Below are positions 8,007 to 15,707 of a stretch of 64,000 nucleotides of DNA, piece by piece. Position numbers and translations under genes: made by a program. Position 1 is the stretch's first letter, and every line of letters starts with the position of its first letter. The notes beneath the pieces were generated by a model. It saw nothing but the letters and a program-made list of their open reading frames with translations, did no database searches and was not told the origin of the DNA. The DNA is from Leeia speluncae. GTDB lineage: Bacteria; Pseudomonadota; Gammaproteobacteria; Burkholderiales; Leeiaceae. The DNA is taken from the NCBI RefSeq assembly GCF_020564625.1, contig NZ_JAJBZT010000002.1:124001-188000 (forward strand), written 5' to 3'.

Positions 8007-8620
8007 GCAAGCTAGCCGCCCGCTTCTTCAGGATGGTACAAAGCGCCCCGTTCTACGCCAATCTTCACGCAGAAGCAGTGGCGTGGGTTGGCGTGGCAAG
8101 CGGTCAGCAAATTTGGTGGGATATTGGCTGCGGGCCTGGCCTGATTACCCGGCAAGCTGCGCGCAGCGGCTATGCCACCATGGGGATCGATTTATCGCCA
8201 GACATGTTGGCAGAAGCGGCGAAAATGGCCAAACAAGATGGGCTACAGATCGCCTACCGAAACATCGACTTACAATGCGTAAGCGATGTGTTAGAGAAGC
8301 CAAGTGTGTTATCTGCCGCCTCTCTGTTAGCAGTCTTGTCTGATCGCCCCGCAGGGATGCGGCAGCTATACAATGCGACAAGGGAAGCTGGCAAACTAGT
8401 CATTATTGAAACAACAGCAGAAATGACGATCCCACATGCTTGGCGATGGCTAATGAAAAATGGATGGAAAAACGGCAATTGGATTTTAATGTTATGGGCA
8501 ATTAGCAGAAGAAAAATGATTCCTGTCGATGTTCCTGCTCTCTTGCCTGCCGGATGCCAATTTGATTACCTACCGTTACTTGATGGTATGGTTGGCGCAT
8601 GGCAAATTAAAAAGCGGTAG
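8003..8620 (+). CDS. Class I SAM-dependent methyltransferase
   Basis: A 205-residue protein with a Rossmann-like methyltransferase domain: motif I is WWDIGCGPGLITRQAARSGY (about residues 38-57), followed by MGIDLSPDMLAEAAKMA (motif II region) and a distinct YRNIDLQCV. The C-terminal third is less typical and has a hydrophobic stretch, NWILMLWAIS. The substrate is unknown; UbiE/COQ5-like small-molecule methylation is the general expectation. Translationally coupled to the preceding membrane protein. Confidence 0.82.
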   Translation: MSKLAARFFRMVQSAPFYANLHAEAVAWVGVASGQQIWWDIGCGPGLITRQAARSGYATMGIDLSPDMLAEAAKMAKQDGLQIAYRNIDLQCVSDVLEKPSVLSAASLLAVLSDRPAGMRQLYNATREAGKLVIIETTAEMTIPHAWRWLMKNGWKNGNWILMLWAISRRKMIPVDVPALLPAGCQFDYLPLLDGMVGAWQIKKR

Positions 8621-8716
8621 AAAGTAGGCTCAGTTTGTTTGGGGGCGTGACAACTAATCACGTCCTCGAACAACGCTTTCAGCAAAACGCGCATATCCAT
8701 AACCCTCTGATTTCGT

Positions 8717-8722
8717 TATAAT
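8717..8722 (+). promoter_or_regulatory. Candidate -10 element for rlhA
   Basis: A consensus TATAAT stands 33 bases before the rlhA ATG, in the 135-base gap after the methyltransferase gene. No good -35 hexamer is visible at 16-18 bases. Confidence 0.5.
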
Positions 8723-8755
8723 TCCAGCCTTGAATTACCTGCGAAACGAAGTCTC

Positions 8756-10741
8756 ATGAGCCTCTTGCCCCACCAGATCGAACTCCTCTCCCCTGCTAAA
8801 ACTGCTGAAATTGGTAAAGAAGCCATTTTGCATGGAGCAGATGCGGTCTATATTGGCGGCCCTTCGTTTGGCGCGCGTCACAATGCCTGTAACAGCGTGT
8901 CGGATATTGCTGATCTGGTGAAATTTGCCCATCGCTATCATGCGCGGATTTTTACCACGCTAAATACCATCTTGCACGATGCAGAATTAGACGCTGCGCG
9001 TAAGATGATCTGGGAGCTGTACGATGCAGGTGTGGATGCGCTAATCATCCAGGACATGGGGATTCTCGAAATGGATCTCCCCCCGATCGAACTACACGCC
9101 TCAACCCAATGTGATATTCGCTCCCCAGAAAAAGCGCGCTTTTTAGCAGATTCTGGCTTCTCGCAAGTCGTATTGGCGCGAGAACTGACAATCCCGCAAA
9201 TTAGAGAAATTAGCGATACCGTAGGCGACCGCGCCACCATCGAATATTTCATTCACGGCGCACTCTGCGTTGCCTTCTCTGGGCAGTGCTATATCAGCCA
9301 TGCCGACACTGGCCGCAGTGCCAACCGTGGCGATTGTTCGCAAGCCTGTCGCCTGCCTTATACGCTGACAGACGCGAACGGTGGTGTGGTCGCGTTCGAG
9401 AAGCATCTGCTGTCGATGAAAGACAATAATCAAAGTAGCAACTTAGAAGCACTATTAGACGCAGGTGTTCGCTCGCTTAAAATCGAGGGGCGTTATAAAG
9501 ACATTAGTTACGTTAAAAACATTACTGCGCATTACCGCCAGCTACTGGATGAAATCCTGACTCGCCGTACCGAGTGGGCGCCAGCAGCAAGTGGTAAAAG
9601 CGATATTTGGTTCCACCCTAACCCGGATAAAACCTTCCACCGAGGCAGTACCGATTACTTTGCCACCGGCCGCAAAGAAGATATTGGTGCATTTGATTCT
9701 CCAAAATTTGTTGGCGTTGAGCTCGGTACTGTTCACAAGCTAGGCAAAGACTGGCTAGAAATCGCGACGACAGAATCCATGAGTAACGGCGATGGCATCA
9801 GCTTTATGAAAAAGCGCGATGCAGTCGGTGCGCAAGTGAATACAGTACAAAAAGTGGGGCAGACGGACGATGGCCAGAACATCTGGCGAGCAGTGTTGAA
9901 CGACCATAGTCTGCTAGCTTCGTTGCGCCCCGGTATGTCGCTCAGCCGTAACCGTGACCATGCATGGGAGCAAGCCTTACTCAAGCCTTCGGCCGAACGG
10001 AAAGTCGATGTGTGGCTAACTCTATCAGAGCTTGCGGATAAAAGCGGATTATCACTCACCGCGACTGACGCCGATGGCTGTACTGCCGCAGTCAATGTGT
10101 TGCACCCACTCGAACCCGCCAAAGATGCGGCACGTGCGACCACCGGCTTGCAAGATAGTCTAGCTAAACTGGGCAATACCATGTTCAGCGCGGTGAATAT
10201 CGCCTTGCAACTCAGCCAAGCTTGGTTTGTACCAAACTCGATCATCAATGGGTTACGTCGTGATGTGACCGCAGCACTGGAAGCCAATCGAATCGACAGC
10301 TGGCAACGCCCAACACGTAAAGCGGCGATCGAACCGCCGGTCGCCTACCCAGAAAAAAATGTTTCTTACCTTGCCAACGTGTACAACCAACTCGCGTGGC
10401 AGTTCTATCGCAAACATGGTGTAGAAGTGATCGAGGCCGCTTATGAGGCGCACGAGGAAGAAGGTGAAGTCTCGTTAATGATTACCAAGCATTGCCTGCG
10501 CTTTTCTTACAACCTATGCCCGAAACAGGCAAAGGGCGTAAAAGGGGTGATGGGACAAGTGCGCGCCGATCCAATGACACTCAAAACAGGCGACGAAACC
10601 TATACGCTAAAATTTGAGTGTCGCCCGTGCGAAATGCACGTGATGGGCACAATGAAGAAACACATTTTGAAGTCCGCCCCACCATCAGACATCCCATATA
10701 CCGCGCCAGTAACGTTCTTTAAAGAACGTCCACAAAGCTAA
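8756..10741 (+). CDS. rlhA: 23S rRNA C2501 hydroxylase RlhA (U32 peptidase family)
   Basis: RlhA (formerly YdcP) is needed for 5-hydroxylation of cytidine 2501 in 23S rRNA. The 661-residue protein matches it through ELLSPAKTAEIGKEAILHGA, ADAVYIGGPSFGARHN, ELHASTQCDIR and the U32 signature at residues 163-181 (EYFIHGALCVAFSGQCYIS). Clustered cysteines C171, C178, C194 and C198 and a C-terminal CLRFSYNLCPKQAKG/ECRPCEMHV set probably bind an iron-sulphur centre, as known for U32 RNA hydroxylases. Its length equals that of E. coli RlhA. The start ATG 8756 has only a weak ribosome site. It is monocistronic, closed by a strong terminator. Confidence 0.93.
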   Translation: MSLLPHQIELLSPAKTAEIGKEAILHGADAVYIGGPSFGARHNACNSVSDIADLVKFAHRYHARIFTTLNTILHDAELDAARKMIWELYDAGVDALIIQDMGILEMDLPPIELHASTQCDIRSPEKARFLADSGFSQVVLARELTIPQIREISDTVGDRATIEYFIHGALCVAFSGQCYISHADTGRSANRGDCSQACRLPYTLTDANGGVVAFEKHLLSMKDNNQSSNLEALLDAGVRSLKIEGRYKDISYVKNITAHYRQLLDEILTRRTEWAPAASGKSDIWFHPNPDKTFHRGSTDYFATGRKEDIGAFDSPKFVGVELGTVHKLGKDWLEIATTESMSNGDGISFMKKRDAVGAQVNTVQKVGQTDDGQNIWRAVLNDHSLLASLRPGMSLSRNRDHAWEQALLKPSAERKVDVWLTLSELADKSGLSLTATDADGCTAAVNVLHPLEPAKDAARATTGLQDSLAKLGNTMFSAVNIALQLSQAWFVPNSIINGLRRDVTAALEANRIDSWQRPTRKAAIEPPVAYPEKNVSYLANVYNQLAWQFYRKHGVEVIEAAYEAHEEEGEVSLMITKHCLRFSYNLCPKQAKGVKGVMGQVRADPMTLKTGDETYTLKFECRPCEMHVMGTMKKHILKSAPPSDIPYTAPVTFFKERPQS

Positions 10742-10751
10742 CGGTTTTACC

Positions 10752-10785
10752 AATAACAAAGGCGCCGGAAAGCGCCTTTGTTATT
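10752..10785. terminator. Bidirectional intrinsic terminator rlhA / GST gene
   Basis: A perfect 14-bp stem (AATAACAAAGGCGC at 10752-10765 with its complement at 10772-10785) closes a 6-base loop between two convergent genes. Confidence 0.88.
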
Positions 10786-10793
10786 TGGAAGAC

Positions 10794-11483
10794 TTATTTC
10801 TTGCCCTGCCCGAATAAGACATTTCGCTCTTCATCGGTCATCGGCTTATCGCGCGTGTAGGCAGGCTTTACCCCTTCATAGGCACGAATCACTGCTGGAC
10901 GCGCCGCGATGGTATGGAACCAGCGTTGTAGATTCGGGAAGTCCGCTAACACTTGTCCGTGCATTTCGTGCGGCACAATCCATGGGTAGCAAGCCATATC
11001 TGCGATCGAATACTCACCAGCAATAAACTCACGTCCAACTAACTGTTTGTCTAGCACGCCATATAATCGGGTGGTTTCACGGGTATAGCGGTCGATACCA
11101 TACGGCACGACTTCTGGCGCATAGACACGGAAATGACCATTTTGCCCCGCCATTGGCCCTAATCCAGCCATTTGCCAAAATAGCCACTTCATCACTTCTG
11201 TACGTCCGCGCACATCAGCGGGTAAGAACTGTCCCGTTTTCTCTGCCAGATACTGCAAAATCGCGCCCGACTCGAAAATTGCAATCGCCTCGCCTCCATC
11301 GGCTGGGGCTTGATCTACAATCGCGGGGATACGGTTATTTGGCGCAATGGCTAAGAATTCAGGTTTGAACTGATCGCCTTTACCAATATCCACTGGAATC
11401 ACCTGATAGGGCAAACCGGTTTCTTCTAAGAAAATACGGACTTTTAAGCCATTGGGTGTCGCGGTGTAATGCAGGTCAATCAT
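10794..11483 (-). CDS. yfcG: YfcG-like glutathione transferase / disulfide-bond oxidoreductase
   Basis: A 229-residue nu-class GST. It has an N-terminal thioredoxin-fold domain (IDLHYTATPNGLKVRIFLEE, NNRIPAIVD, IFESGAILQYLAEKTG) and an alpha-helical C-terminal domain (WLFWQMAGLGPMAGQNGHF, SIADMACYPWI). TPNG replaces the CPYC-type motif, as in E. coli YfcG, which binds glutathione and reduces disulfides. An extra C-terminal tail (KPAYTRDKPMTDEERNVLFG) is typical of the longer YfcG relatives. The symbol is by similarity. It lies downstream of metF on the same strand, with an intrinsic terminator between them. Confidence 0.88.
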   Translation of the reverse strand: MIDLHYTATPNGLKVRIFLEETGLPYQVIPVDIGKGDQFKPEFLAIAPNNRIPAIVDQAPADGGEAIAIFESGAILQYLAEKTGQFLPADVRGRTEVMKWLFWQMAGLGPMAGQNGHFRVYAPEVVPYGIDRYTRETTRLYGVLDKQLVGREFIAGEYSIADMACYPWIVPHEMHGQVLADFPNLQRWFHTIAARPAVIRAYEGVKPAYTRDKPMTDEERNVLFGQGKK

Positions 11484-11554
11484 CGTTTAGTCCTGACTAG
11501 ATAACATTGAAATGTAACTACATAGATCAGGGCACGTTCCAAAATATCAATAAA

Positions 11555-11579
11555 AAAGGCGAGAATTCTTCTCGCCTTT
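11555..11579 (-). terminator. Intrinsic terminator of metF
   Basis: An 11-bp perfect stem, AAAGGCGAGAA with TTCTCGCCTTT, has a 3-base loop. Read on the minus strand it is followed by a run of T residues, 20 bases after the metF stop. Confidence 0.9.
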
Positions 11580-11598
11580 ACATTTAAAACTGAACCGC

Positions 11599-12432
11599 TT
11601 ACAACCCTAAACGCTGCCACACCGTCGACACTAAACCTGCTTGGTTTAATGTATAAAAGTGCAAACCAGGTGCGCCGCCTTGTAGCAGTTTGTCGCAAAG
11701 CTCGGTCACCACATCCAGACCAAACGAGCGAATAGAGGCCACATCGTCTGCGTAACCTTGCAAGCGCAAACGCAACCAGCGAGGAATCTCTGCACCACAC
11801 ACATCAGAGAAGCGTGCCAATTGGCTAAAGTTGCTGATTGGCATAATGCCCGGCACGATAGGGATATTTACCCCTTGTGCTTGTACCGCATCCACAAAGG
11901 CGAAATACGCATCCGGGTTGTAAAAGTACTGGGTGATTGCCGAATTAGCACCGGCATTGGCTTTATTCACGAAGTTACGAATATCGTCCTGCGCGCTTTT
12001 GGCTTGTGGGTGATACTCTGGGTAGGCAGCCACTTCGATGTGGAACCAATCACCCGTTTCTTCACGAATAAACGCCACTAGTTCGTTGGCAAAACGGAAC
12101 TCACCAGCAACCGCCATACCAGAAGGCAAATCACCACGCAGGGCAACAATATGGCGAATACCATCACTCTTGAATTGGTTAATCAGCTGGCGGATACCTT
12201 CGCGCGTACTACCAATACAAGATAAGTGAGGCGCCACATCGTGGCCGGCTTGCTTGATCTCTCTTACCGCGCGTAGCGTACCTTCTTGCGTAGAACCACC
12301 CGCACCATAAGTAACAGAGAAGAAATGAGGATTGTACTGCGCCAACTGACGTCGAGTGGCGTGTAGTTTTTCCATGCCTTCTTCTGTTTTCGGCGGGAAA
12401 AACTCGAAACTATAAACACGATCTTGAGACAC
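11599..12432 (-). CDS. metF: 5,10-methylenetetrahydrofolate reductase
   Basis: MetF reduces 5,10-methylene-THF to 5-methyl-THF with FAD and NADH, supplying the methyl group for methionine synthase. The 277-residue protein shows YSFEFFPPKTEEGMEKL (catalytic Glu in FEFFPP), FFSVTYGAGGSTQEGTL, DIRNFVNKANAGANSAITQYFYN and PGIMPISN, all strongly conserved in bacterial MetF. The start is a GTG at 12432 preceded by AAGGAA on the minus strand. It lies 84 bases after ahcY on the same strand, and the SAH riboswitch upstream of ahcY probably governs both genes. Confidence 0.95.
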   Translation of the reverse strand: MSQDRVYSFEFFPPKTEEGMEKLHATRRQLAQYNPHFFSVTYGAGGSTQEGTLRAVREIKQAGHDVAPHLSCIGSTREGIRQLINQFKSDGIRHIVALRGDLPSGMAVAGEFRFANELVAFIREETGDWFHIEVAAYPEYHPQAKSAQDDIRNFVNKANAGANSAITQYFYNPDAYFAFVDAVQAQGVNIPIVPGIMPISNFSQLARFSDVCGAEIPRWLRLRLQGYADDVASIRSFGLDVVTELCDKLLQGGAPGLHFYTLNQAGLVSTVWQRLGL

Positions 12433-12476
12433 GATACGGTTCCTTGCTTTGACAAGTAGCCATCTGACAGCTACTC

Positions 12477-12503
12477 ATCGCCCTCAAGCGTGTTGAGGGC
12501 GAT
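12477..12503 (-). other. ahcY-metF intercistronic hairpin
   Basis: An 11-bp perfect stem (ATCGCCCTCAA at 12477-12487 with 12493-12503) has a GCGTG loop, starting 14 bases after the ahcY stop. On the minus strand no T run follows, so it is more likely an mRNA processing, stabilising or partial attenuation element than a full terminator. Confidence 0.65.
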
Positions 12504-12516
12504 TTATTACATACGC

Positions 12517-13917
12517 TTAGTAACGGTAGTGGTTTGGCTTGTATGGGCCAGCTTTGTCCACGCCGATATAGCTTGCTTGCGCATCGGTCAACACGGTTAG
12601 TTTCGCATTCAGTTTTCTCAACTGTAGACGCGCCACTTTTTCATCCAAGTGTTTTGGCAATACGTACACGCCAACTGGATATTCAGCAGTGCGGGTAAAC
12701 AGTTCGATCTGAGCGATGGTCTGGTTCGCAAACGAAGAGCTCATCACGTAGCTTGGGTGGCCAGTTGCACAACCCAAGTTCACCAAGCGGCCTTCTGCCA
12801 ACAAGATGATGCGCTTGCCATCAGGGAAGATCACATGATCGACTTGTGGCTTGATGTTTTCCCACTCGTATTGTTTTAGGGAAGCAACATCAATTTCGTT
12901 ATCGAAGTGACCGATATTACATACGATGGCTTGGTCTTTCATTGCCTTCATATGTTCGTGAGTAATCACGTGGTAGTTACCGGTACATGTCACGAAAATA
13001 TCCGCAAATGCAACGGCCTCTTCCATGGTCACCACACGGTAACCTTCCATTGCAGCTTGCAATGCGCAGATTGGGTCGATTTCAGTTACCCATACTTGAG
13101 CAGACAAAGCGCGCAATGCTTGTGCTGAACCTTTACCCACGTCACCGTAACCTGCCACAACGGCTACTTTACCGGCAACCATCACGTCGGTCGCACGCTT
13201 GATACCGTCCACCAATGATTCGCGGCAGCCATACAGATTGTCGAATTTAGACTTGGTCACAGAATCGTTCACGTTGATCGCTGGGAATTTTAGTTCGCCA
13301 CGTTCAAACATCTGGTACAAGCGATGCACACCAGTGGTGGTTTCTTCGGTTACGCCTTTAATTAGCGCTAAACGAGTAGAGTACCAAGTTGGGTCGTGTG
13401 CCAATTTCGCTTTGATGCTCGCAAACAAGAAGGTTTCTTCTTCGCTACCTGGGTTATTCAATACAGACGCGTCTTTCTCTGCACGGGCACCCAAATGTAG
13501 TAGCAAGGTTGCATCGCCGCCATCATCCAAGATCATATTGGCTTGTTCACAAGACCATTCGAAAATCTTGTGGGTGTAGTTCCAGTAGTCTTCTAGTGAT
13601 TCGCCTTTGTAAGCGAACACAGGGATATTGCCCGCAGCGATCGCGGCAGCCGCGTGATCTTGTGTTGAGTAGATATTGCAAGACGCCCAGCGTACATCCG
13701 CACCCAAAGCAACTAGGGTTTCGATCAACACAGCGGTTTGGATGGTCATGTGCAATGAGCCAGCAATGCGTGCGCCACGCAATGGTTGCGCAGCCGCGTA
13801 TTCTTCGCGAATCGCCATTAGACCTGGCATTTCGGTTTCGGCAATGCGAATTTCCTTGCGACCCCAGTCGGCAAGGTTCATATCAGCAACTTTAAAATCG
13901 GTAAAGGTAGCGACCAC
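12517..13917 (-). CDS. ahcY: Adenosylhomocysteinase
   Basis: AhcY hydrolyses S-adenosylhomocysteine, the by-product of SAM-dependent methylation, to adenosine and homocysteine using bound NAD. The 466-residue protein has the family blocks [52 protein letters not shown] and the NAD-binding [17 protein letters not shown], ending in the canonical [10 protein letters not shown]. The extra internal segment (about residues 150-190) marks the longer bacterial type. The start is GTG at 13917 with AGGAG 10 bases upstream. The 140-base leader carries an SAH riboswitch. Confidence 0.97.
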   Translation of the reverse strand: MVATFTDFKVADMNLADWGRKEIRIAETEMPGLMAIREEYAAAQPLRGARIAGSLHMTIQTAVLIETLVALGADVRWASCNIYSTQDHAAAAIAAGNIPVFAYKGESLEDYWNYTHKIFEWSCEQANMILDDGGDATLLLHLGARAEKDASVLNNPGSEEETFLFASIKAKLAHDPTWYSTRLALIKGVTEETTTGVHRLYQMFERGELKFPAINVNDSVTKSKFDNLYGCRESLVDGIKRATDVMVAGKVAVVAGYGDVGKGSAQALRALSAQVWVTEIDPICALQAAMEGYRVVTMEEAVAFADIFVTCTGNYHVITHEHMKAMKDQAIVCNIGHFDNEIDVASLKQYEWENIKPQVDHVIFPDGKRIILLAEGRLVNLGCATGHPSYVMSSSFANQTIAQIELFTRTAEYPVGVYVLPKHLDEKVARLQLRKLNAKLTVLTDAQASYIGVDKAGPYKPNHYRY

Positions 13918-13995
13918 AGTCAGAACTCCTGATCAGGTGGCCGAGATAGAGGCAGAGGACACACTCACCCTACCCCCATGTCCGGCACGGGTTAA

Positions 13996-14057
13996 CAGGT
14001 GAGCGCAGTTTGAAATGCGAGCCTAGGGCAGTGTTAGCCTTGCAGCGCTCCTCGAAT
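13996..14057 (-). promoter_or_regulatory. S-adenosylhomocysteine (SAH) riboswitch aptamer
   Basis: On the minus strand the leader reads CGAGGAGCGCTGCAAGGC, a variable loop, then AGGCTCG and CAAACTGCGCTCACC. This matches the SAH riboswitch consensus known from Ralstonia and other betaproteobacteria. P1 pairs CGAG (14051-14054) with CTCG (14018-14021). The pseudoknot pairs GAGCGC (14045-14050) with GCGCTC (14001-14006). The element begins at the predicted transcript start, and 13918-13995 would be the expression platform reaching the AGGAG ribosome site of ahcY. SAH riboswitches characterised so far turn expression on when SAH accumulates, which fits ahcY-metF. Confidence 0.88.
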
Positions 14058-14064
14058 GACTGCA

Positions 14065-14070
14065 ATTATA
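14065..14070 (-). promoter_or_regulatory. -10 element of the ahcY-metF promoter
   Basis: Consensus TATAAT on the minus strand, with CTGAAA as a weak -35 at 17 bases (14088-14093). Transcription would begin about 7 bases downstream, right at the 5' edge of the SAH aptamer, which supports both calls. Confidence 0.7.
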
Positions 14071-14154
14071 GACGAAAATGGATGAAATTTCAGTGACTTG
14101 CTCAAAAAGCATGTCATGAATAAACAAAGAGCAAATTCTTGCTCGCAACACCGG

Positions 14155-14595
14155 TTATTTGCAATACCGAAGGGTGAGCCAACTATGCGGTAAGACTTCT
14201 ATCGTTAAGAAATGACCATCTTCAGGCCGAACATGCTGTCCCGCCTTCCGATCGAGTGCCATGATTTCAACTGGAAAACCATTAATCGAAAACGACACCG
14301 GGCTGACCCTGGACGAGGGGTTGTGAGTGATGCGCAATATCCCCGTCACCACATAAACAAATGGGGAGGACAAATCTTTTTGAAGCCGAAAAGCGCGGTA
14401 GCAACCAAGGGCAGTAGGGATACAACAAAATAGCAGTAACCCCCATAAAAAAAGATCACTAGCATCCCTGCTTAATTGGAAATATAAAAGGAGTAAGGGG
14501 AACAAGGCGATCAGAAGACTAATGATCACCGCGCCATTTCGTGCTCTCTTGATCACTCGAATATCTTCTGAAGTGATCGGCCTTTGCTTCATCAT
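14155..14595 (-). CDS. Hypothetical protein with two membrane helices
   Basis: About 146 residues. Two adjacent hydrophobic segments, AVIISLLIALFPLLLLYFQL (about 22-41) and LFLWGLLLFCCIPTALGCYR (about 48-67), are followed by a soluble beta-rich tail (FVYVVTGILRITHNPSS...FSINGFPVEIMALD). I do not recognise a family. The longest frame starts at a TTG at 14613; I prefer ATG 14595, but neither has a clear ribosome site. It stands alone between ahcY's control region and the GNAT gene. That the frame is open and has coherent membrane topology is the main support. Confidence 0.6.
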   Translation of the reverse strand: MMKQRPITSEDIRVIKRARNGAVIISLLIALFPLLLLYFQLSRDASDLFLWGLLLFCCIPTALGCYRAFRLQKDLSSPFVYVVTGILRITHNPSSRVSPVSFSINGFPVEIMALDRKAGQHVRPEDGHFLTIEVLPHSWLTLRYCK

Positions 14596-14669
14596 GCGTG
14601 AATTAAGCTTCAATCAAAAAGACATAATATATACCATATTCATAACTGTGAATCACTCCGGTCACCATG

Positions 14670-15116
14670 TCATGTCACCATCAAGCTAAATCTCGCTTTA
14701 GGCTGGCAACTCGCACCTAATTTTTCATAAAAGCGAATCGCCGATGTATTCCATGCCGGCGTTTGCCATTGCAACTCGGTACAACCAAGTGATGCAGCTT
14801 GTTGGCTGACAATATCCACAAAAGACTTTCCCCAGCCTTGCCCTCTTACCTGTGACTGCAAGAATAAGCAATCTAGATGGGCAAATGGGGTGGCCGAGAG
14901 GGTGGCGATATCAATCGTCATCGTTGCATAACCAAGCAACTCCCCTTCACTTTCTAATACCCATGCCCACCAAGTAAGCTGCGCATTACCGAACAATAAA
15001 CCCAAGCGCTCGGCATGGCCTGCAGCCTCGAAAGGGATGCGCTCGTATGCCGCATGTTGTTGGCACAATTGGCTCAACCCTTTCGCATCTGCCATTGTTG
15101 CTAATCGAATCTTCAT
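14670..15116 (-). CDS. GNAT family N-acetyltransferase
   Basis: A 148-residue GNAT-fold protein: MKIRLATMADAKGLSQLCQQH at the N-terminus, HLDCLFLQSQVRGQGWGKSFVD as acetyl-CoA motif A (RGQGWG) and WQTPAWNTSAIRFYEKLGAS as motif B. The acceptor substrate is unknown. ATG 15116 is chosen over the upstream TTG at 15137 because the fold starts there. It follows the rhodanese gene by 14 bases on the same strand and is likely cotranscribed with it. Confidence 0.87.
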   Translation of the reverse strand: MKIRLATMADAKGLSQLCQQHAAYERIPFEAAGHAERLGLLFGNAQLTWWAWVLESEGELLGYATMTIDIATLSATPFAHLDCLFLQSQVRGQGWGKSFVDIVSQQAASLGCTELQWQTPAWNTSAIRFYEKLGASCQPKARFSLMVT

Positions 15117-15130
15117 ATGAAGAAGCTTGC

Positions 15131-15586
15131 TTAGCAACTACACGCAATCACGTGTTCATCGCCGGTTAGCTGACCTACCTCGGCACCGGTTGCTAGTGGA
15201 AAGCCATCGCGAATCCAGAAATCGAGACCGCCCAGCATTTCTTTGACTAACAATCCTTCTTTTGCCAGTTTGTAAGCACCTTTTGTCGAACCGTTACACC
15301 CAATTCCATCGCAATAGGTAACATAAGTTTTGCTGCGATCAAGCTCAGCGGTGCTTTCCGCCGTCATCAAACGATGCGGGAAGTTGATTGCACCGGGTAT
15401 ATGGCCTTGTGCGTATTTTTCTTCAGAGCGGGTGTCAATCACAACAATCTCGACAATGCCATTTTTCAGGTCTTCCCATACATCCCAGGCATCGGCATGA
15501 AAACTGAGTTTTTGCAGCATGAAATCGCGGGTATCTGCAGGGCTTGCGGCAGGAAATGCGAGGACACTGGAAGTTGCTTGCGTCAT
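15131..15586 (-). CDS. Rhodanese-like domain protein
   Basis: A 151-residue single rhodanese domain. IVVIDTRSEEKYAQGHIPGAINFPH is the CH2A/B region and TYVTYCDGIGCNGSTKGAYKL is the active-site loop, with the first cysteine of CDGIGC as likely persulfide carrier. FWIRDGFPLATG closes the domain. ATG 15586 has GGAGA at ideal spacing, so the longer TTG start is rejected. Such proteins move sulfane sulfur or detoxify cyanide or sulfide. It is divergent from a MocR-type regulator that may control it. Confidence 0.88.
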   Translation of the reverse strand: MTQATSSVLAFPAASPADTRDFMLQKLSFHADAWDVWEDLKNGIVEIVVIDTRSEEKYAQGHIPGAINFPHRLMTAESTAELDRSKTYVTYCDGIGCNGSTKGAYKLAKEGLLVKEMLGGLDFWIRDGFPLATGAEVGQLTGDEHVIACSC

Positions 15587-15671
15587 GTTTTTCTCCAATT
15601 TGGTGAAGTATTTAAATCTGTTTAATGAGTTGATGGGGTGATTCTATGTCATGATTGGCCATATAATTAAT

Positions 15672-15705
15672 ACCAATTTAACCATCAAGACAAGACCAAT
15701 TAAAC
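15672..15705. promoter_or_regulatory. Direct-repeat operator candidate for the MocR regulator
   Basis: Two near-identical 11-mers, ACCAATTTAAC (15672) and ACCAATTAAAC (15695), are spaced 23 bases apart, about two helical turns, immediately before the regulator's ATG and between two divergent genes. MocR/PdxR-type regulators are known to bind tandem direct repeats with spacing of this sort. Confidence 0.5.
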
Positions 15706-15707
15706 AG

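Noticed and set aside
9733-10287. 184-codon minus-strand ORF inside rlhA
   Set aside because: Antisense shadow of conserved RlhA codons with low-complexity Ser/Ala-rich translation.
12477-12503. Full terminator between ahcY and metF
   Set aside because: No T run follows on the transcribed strand, and metF is expected to be under the same riboswitch.
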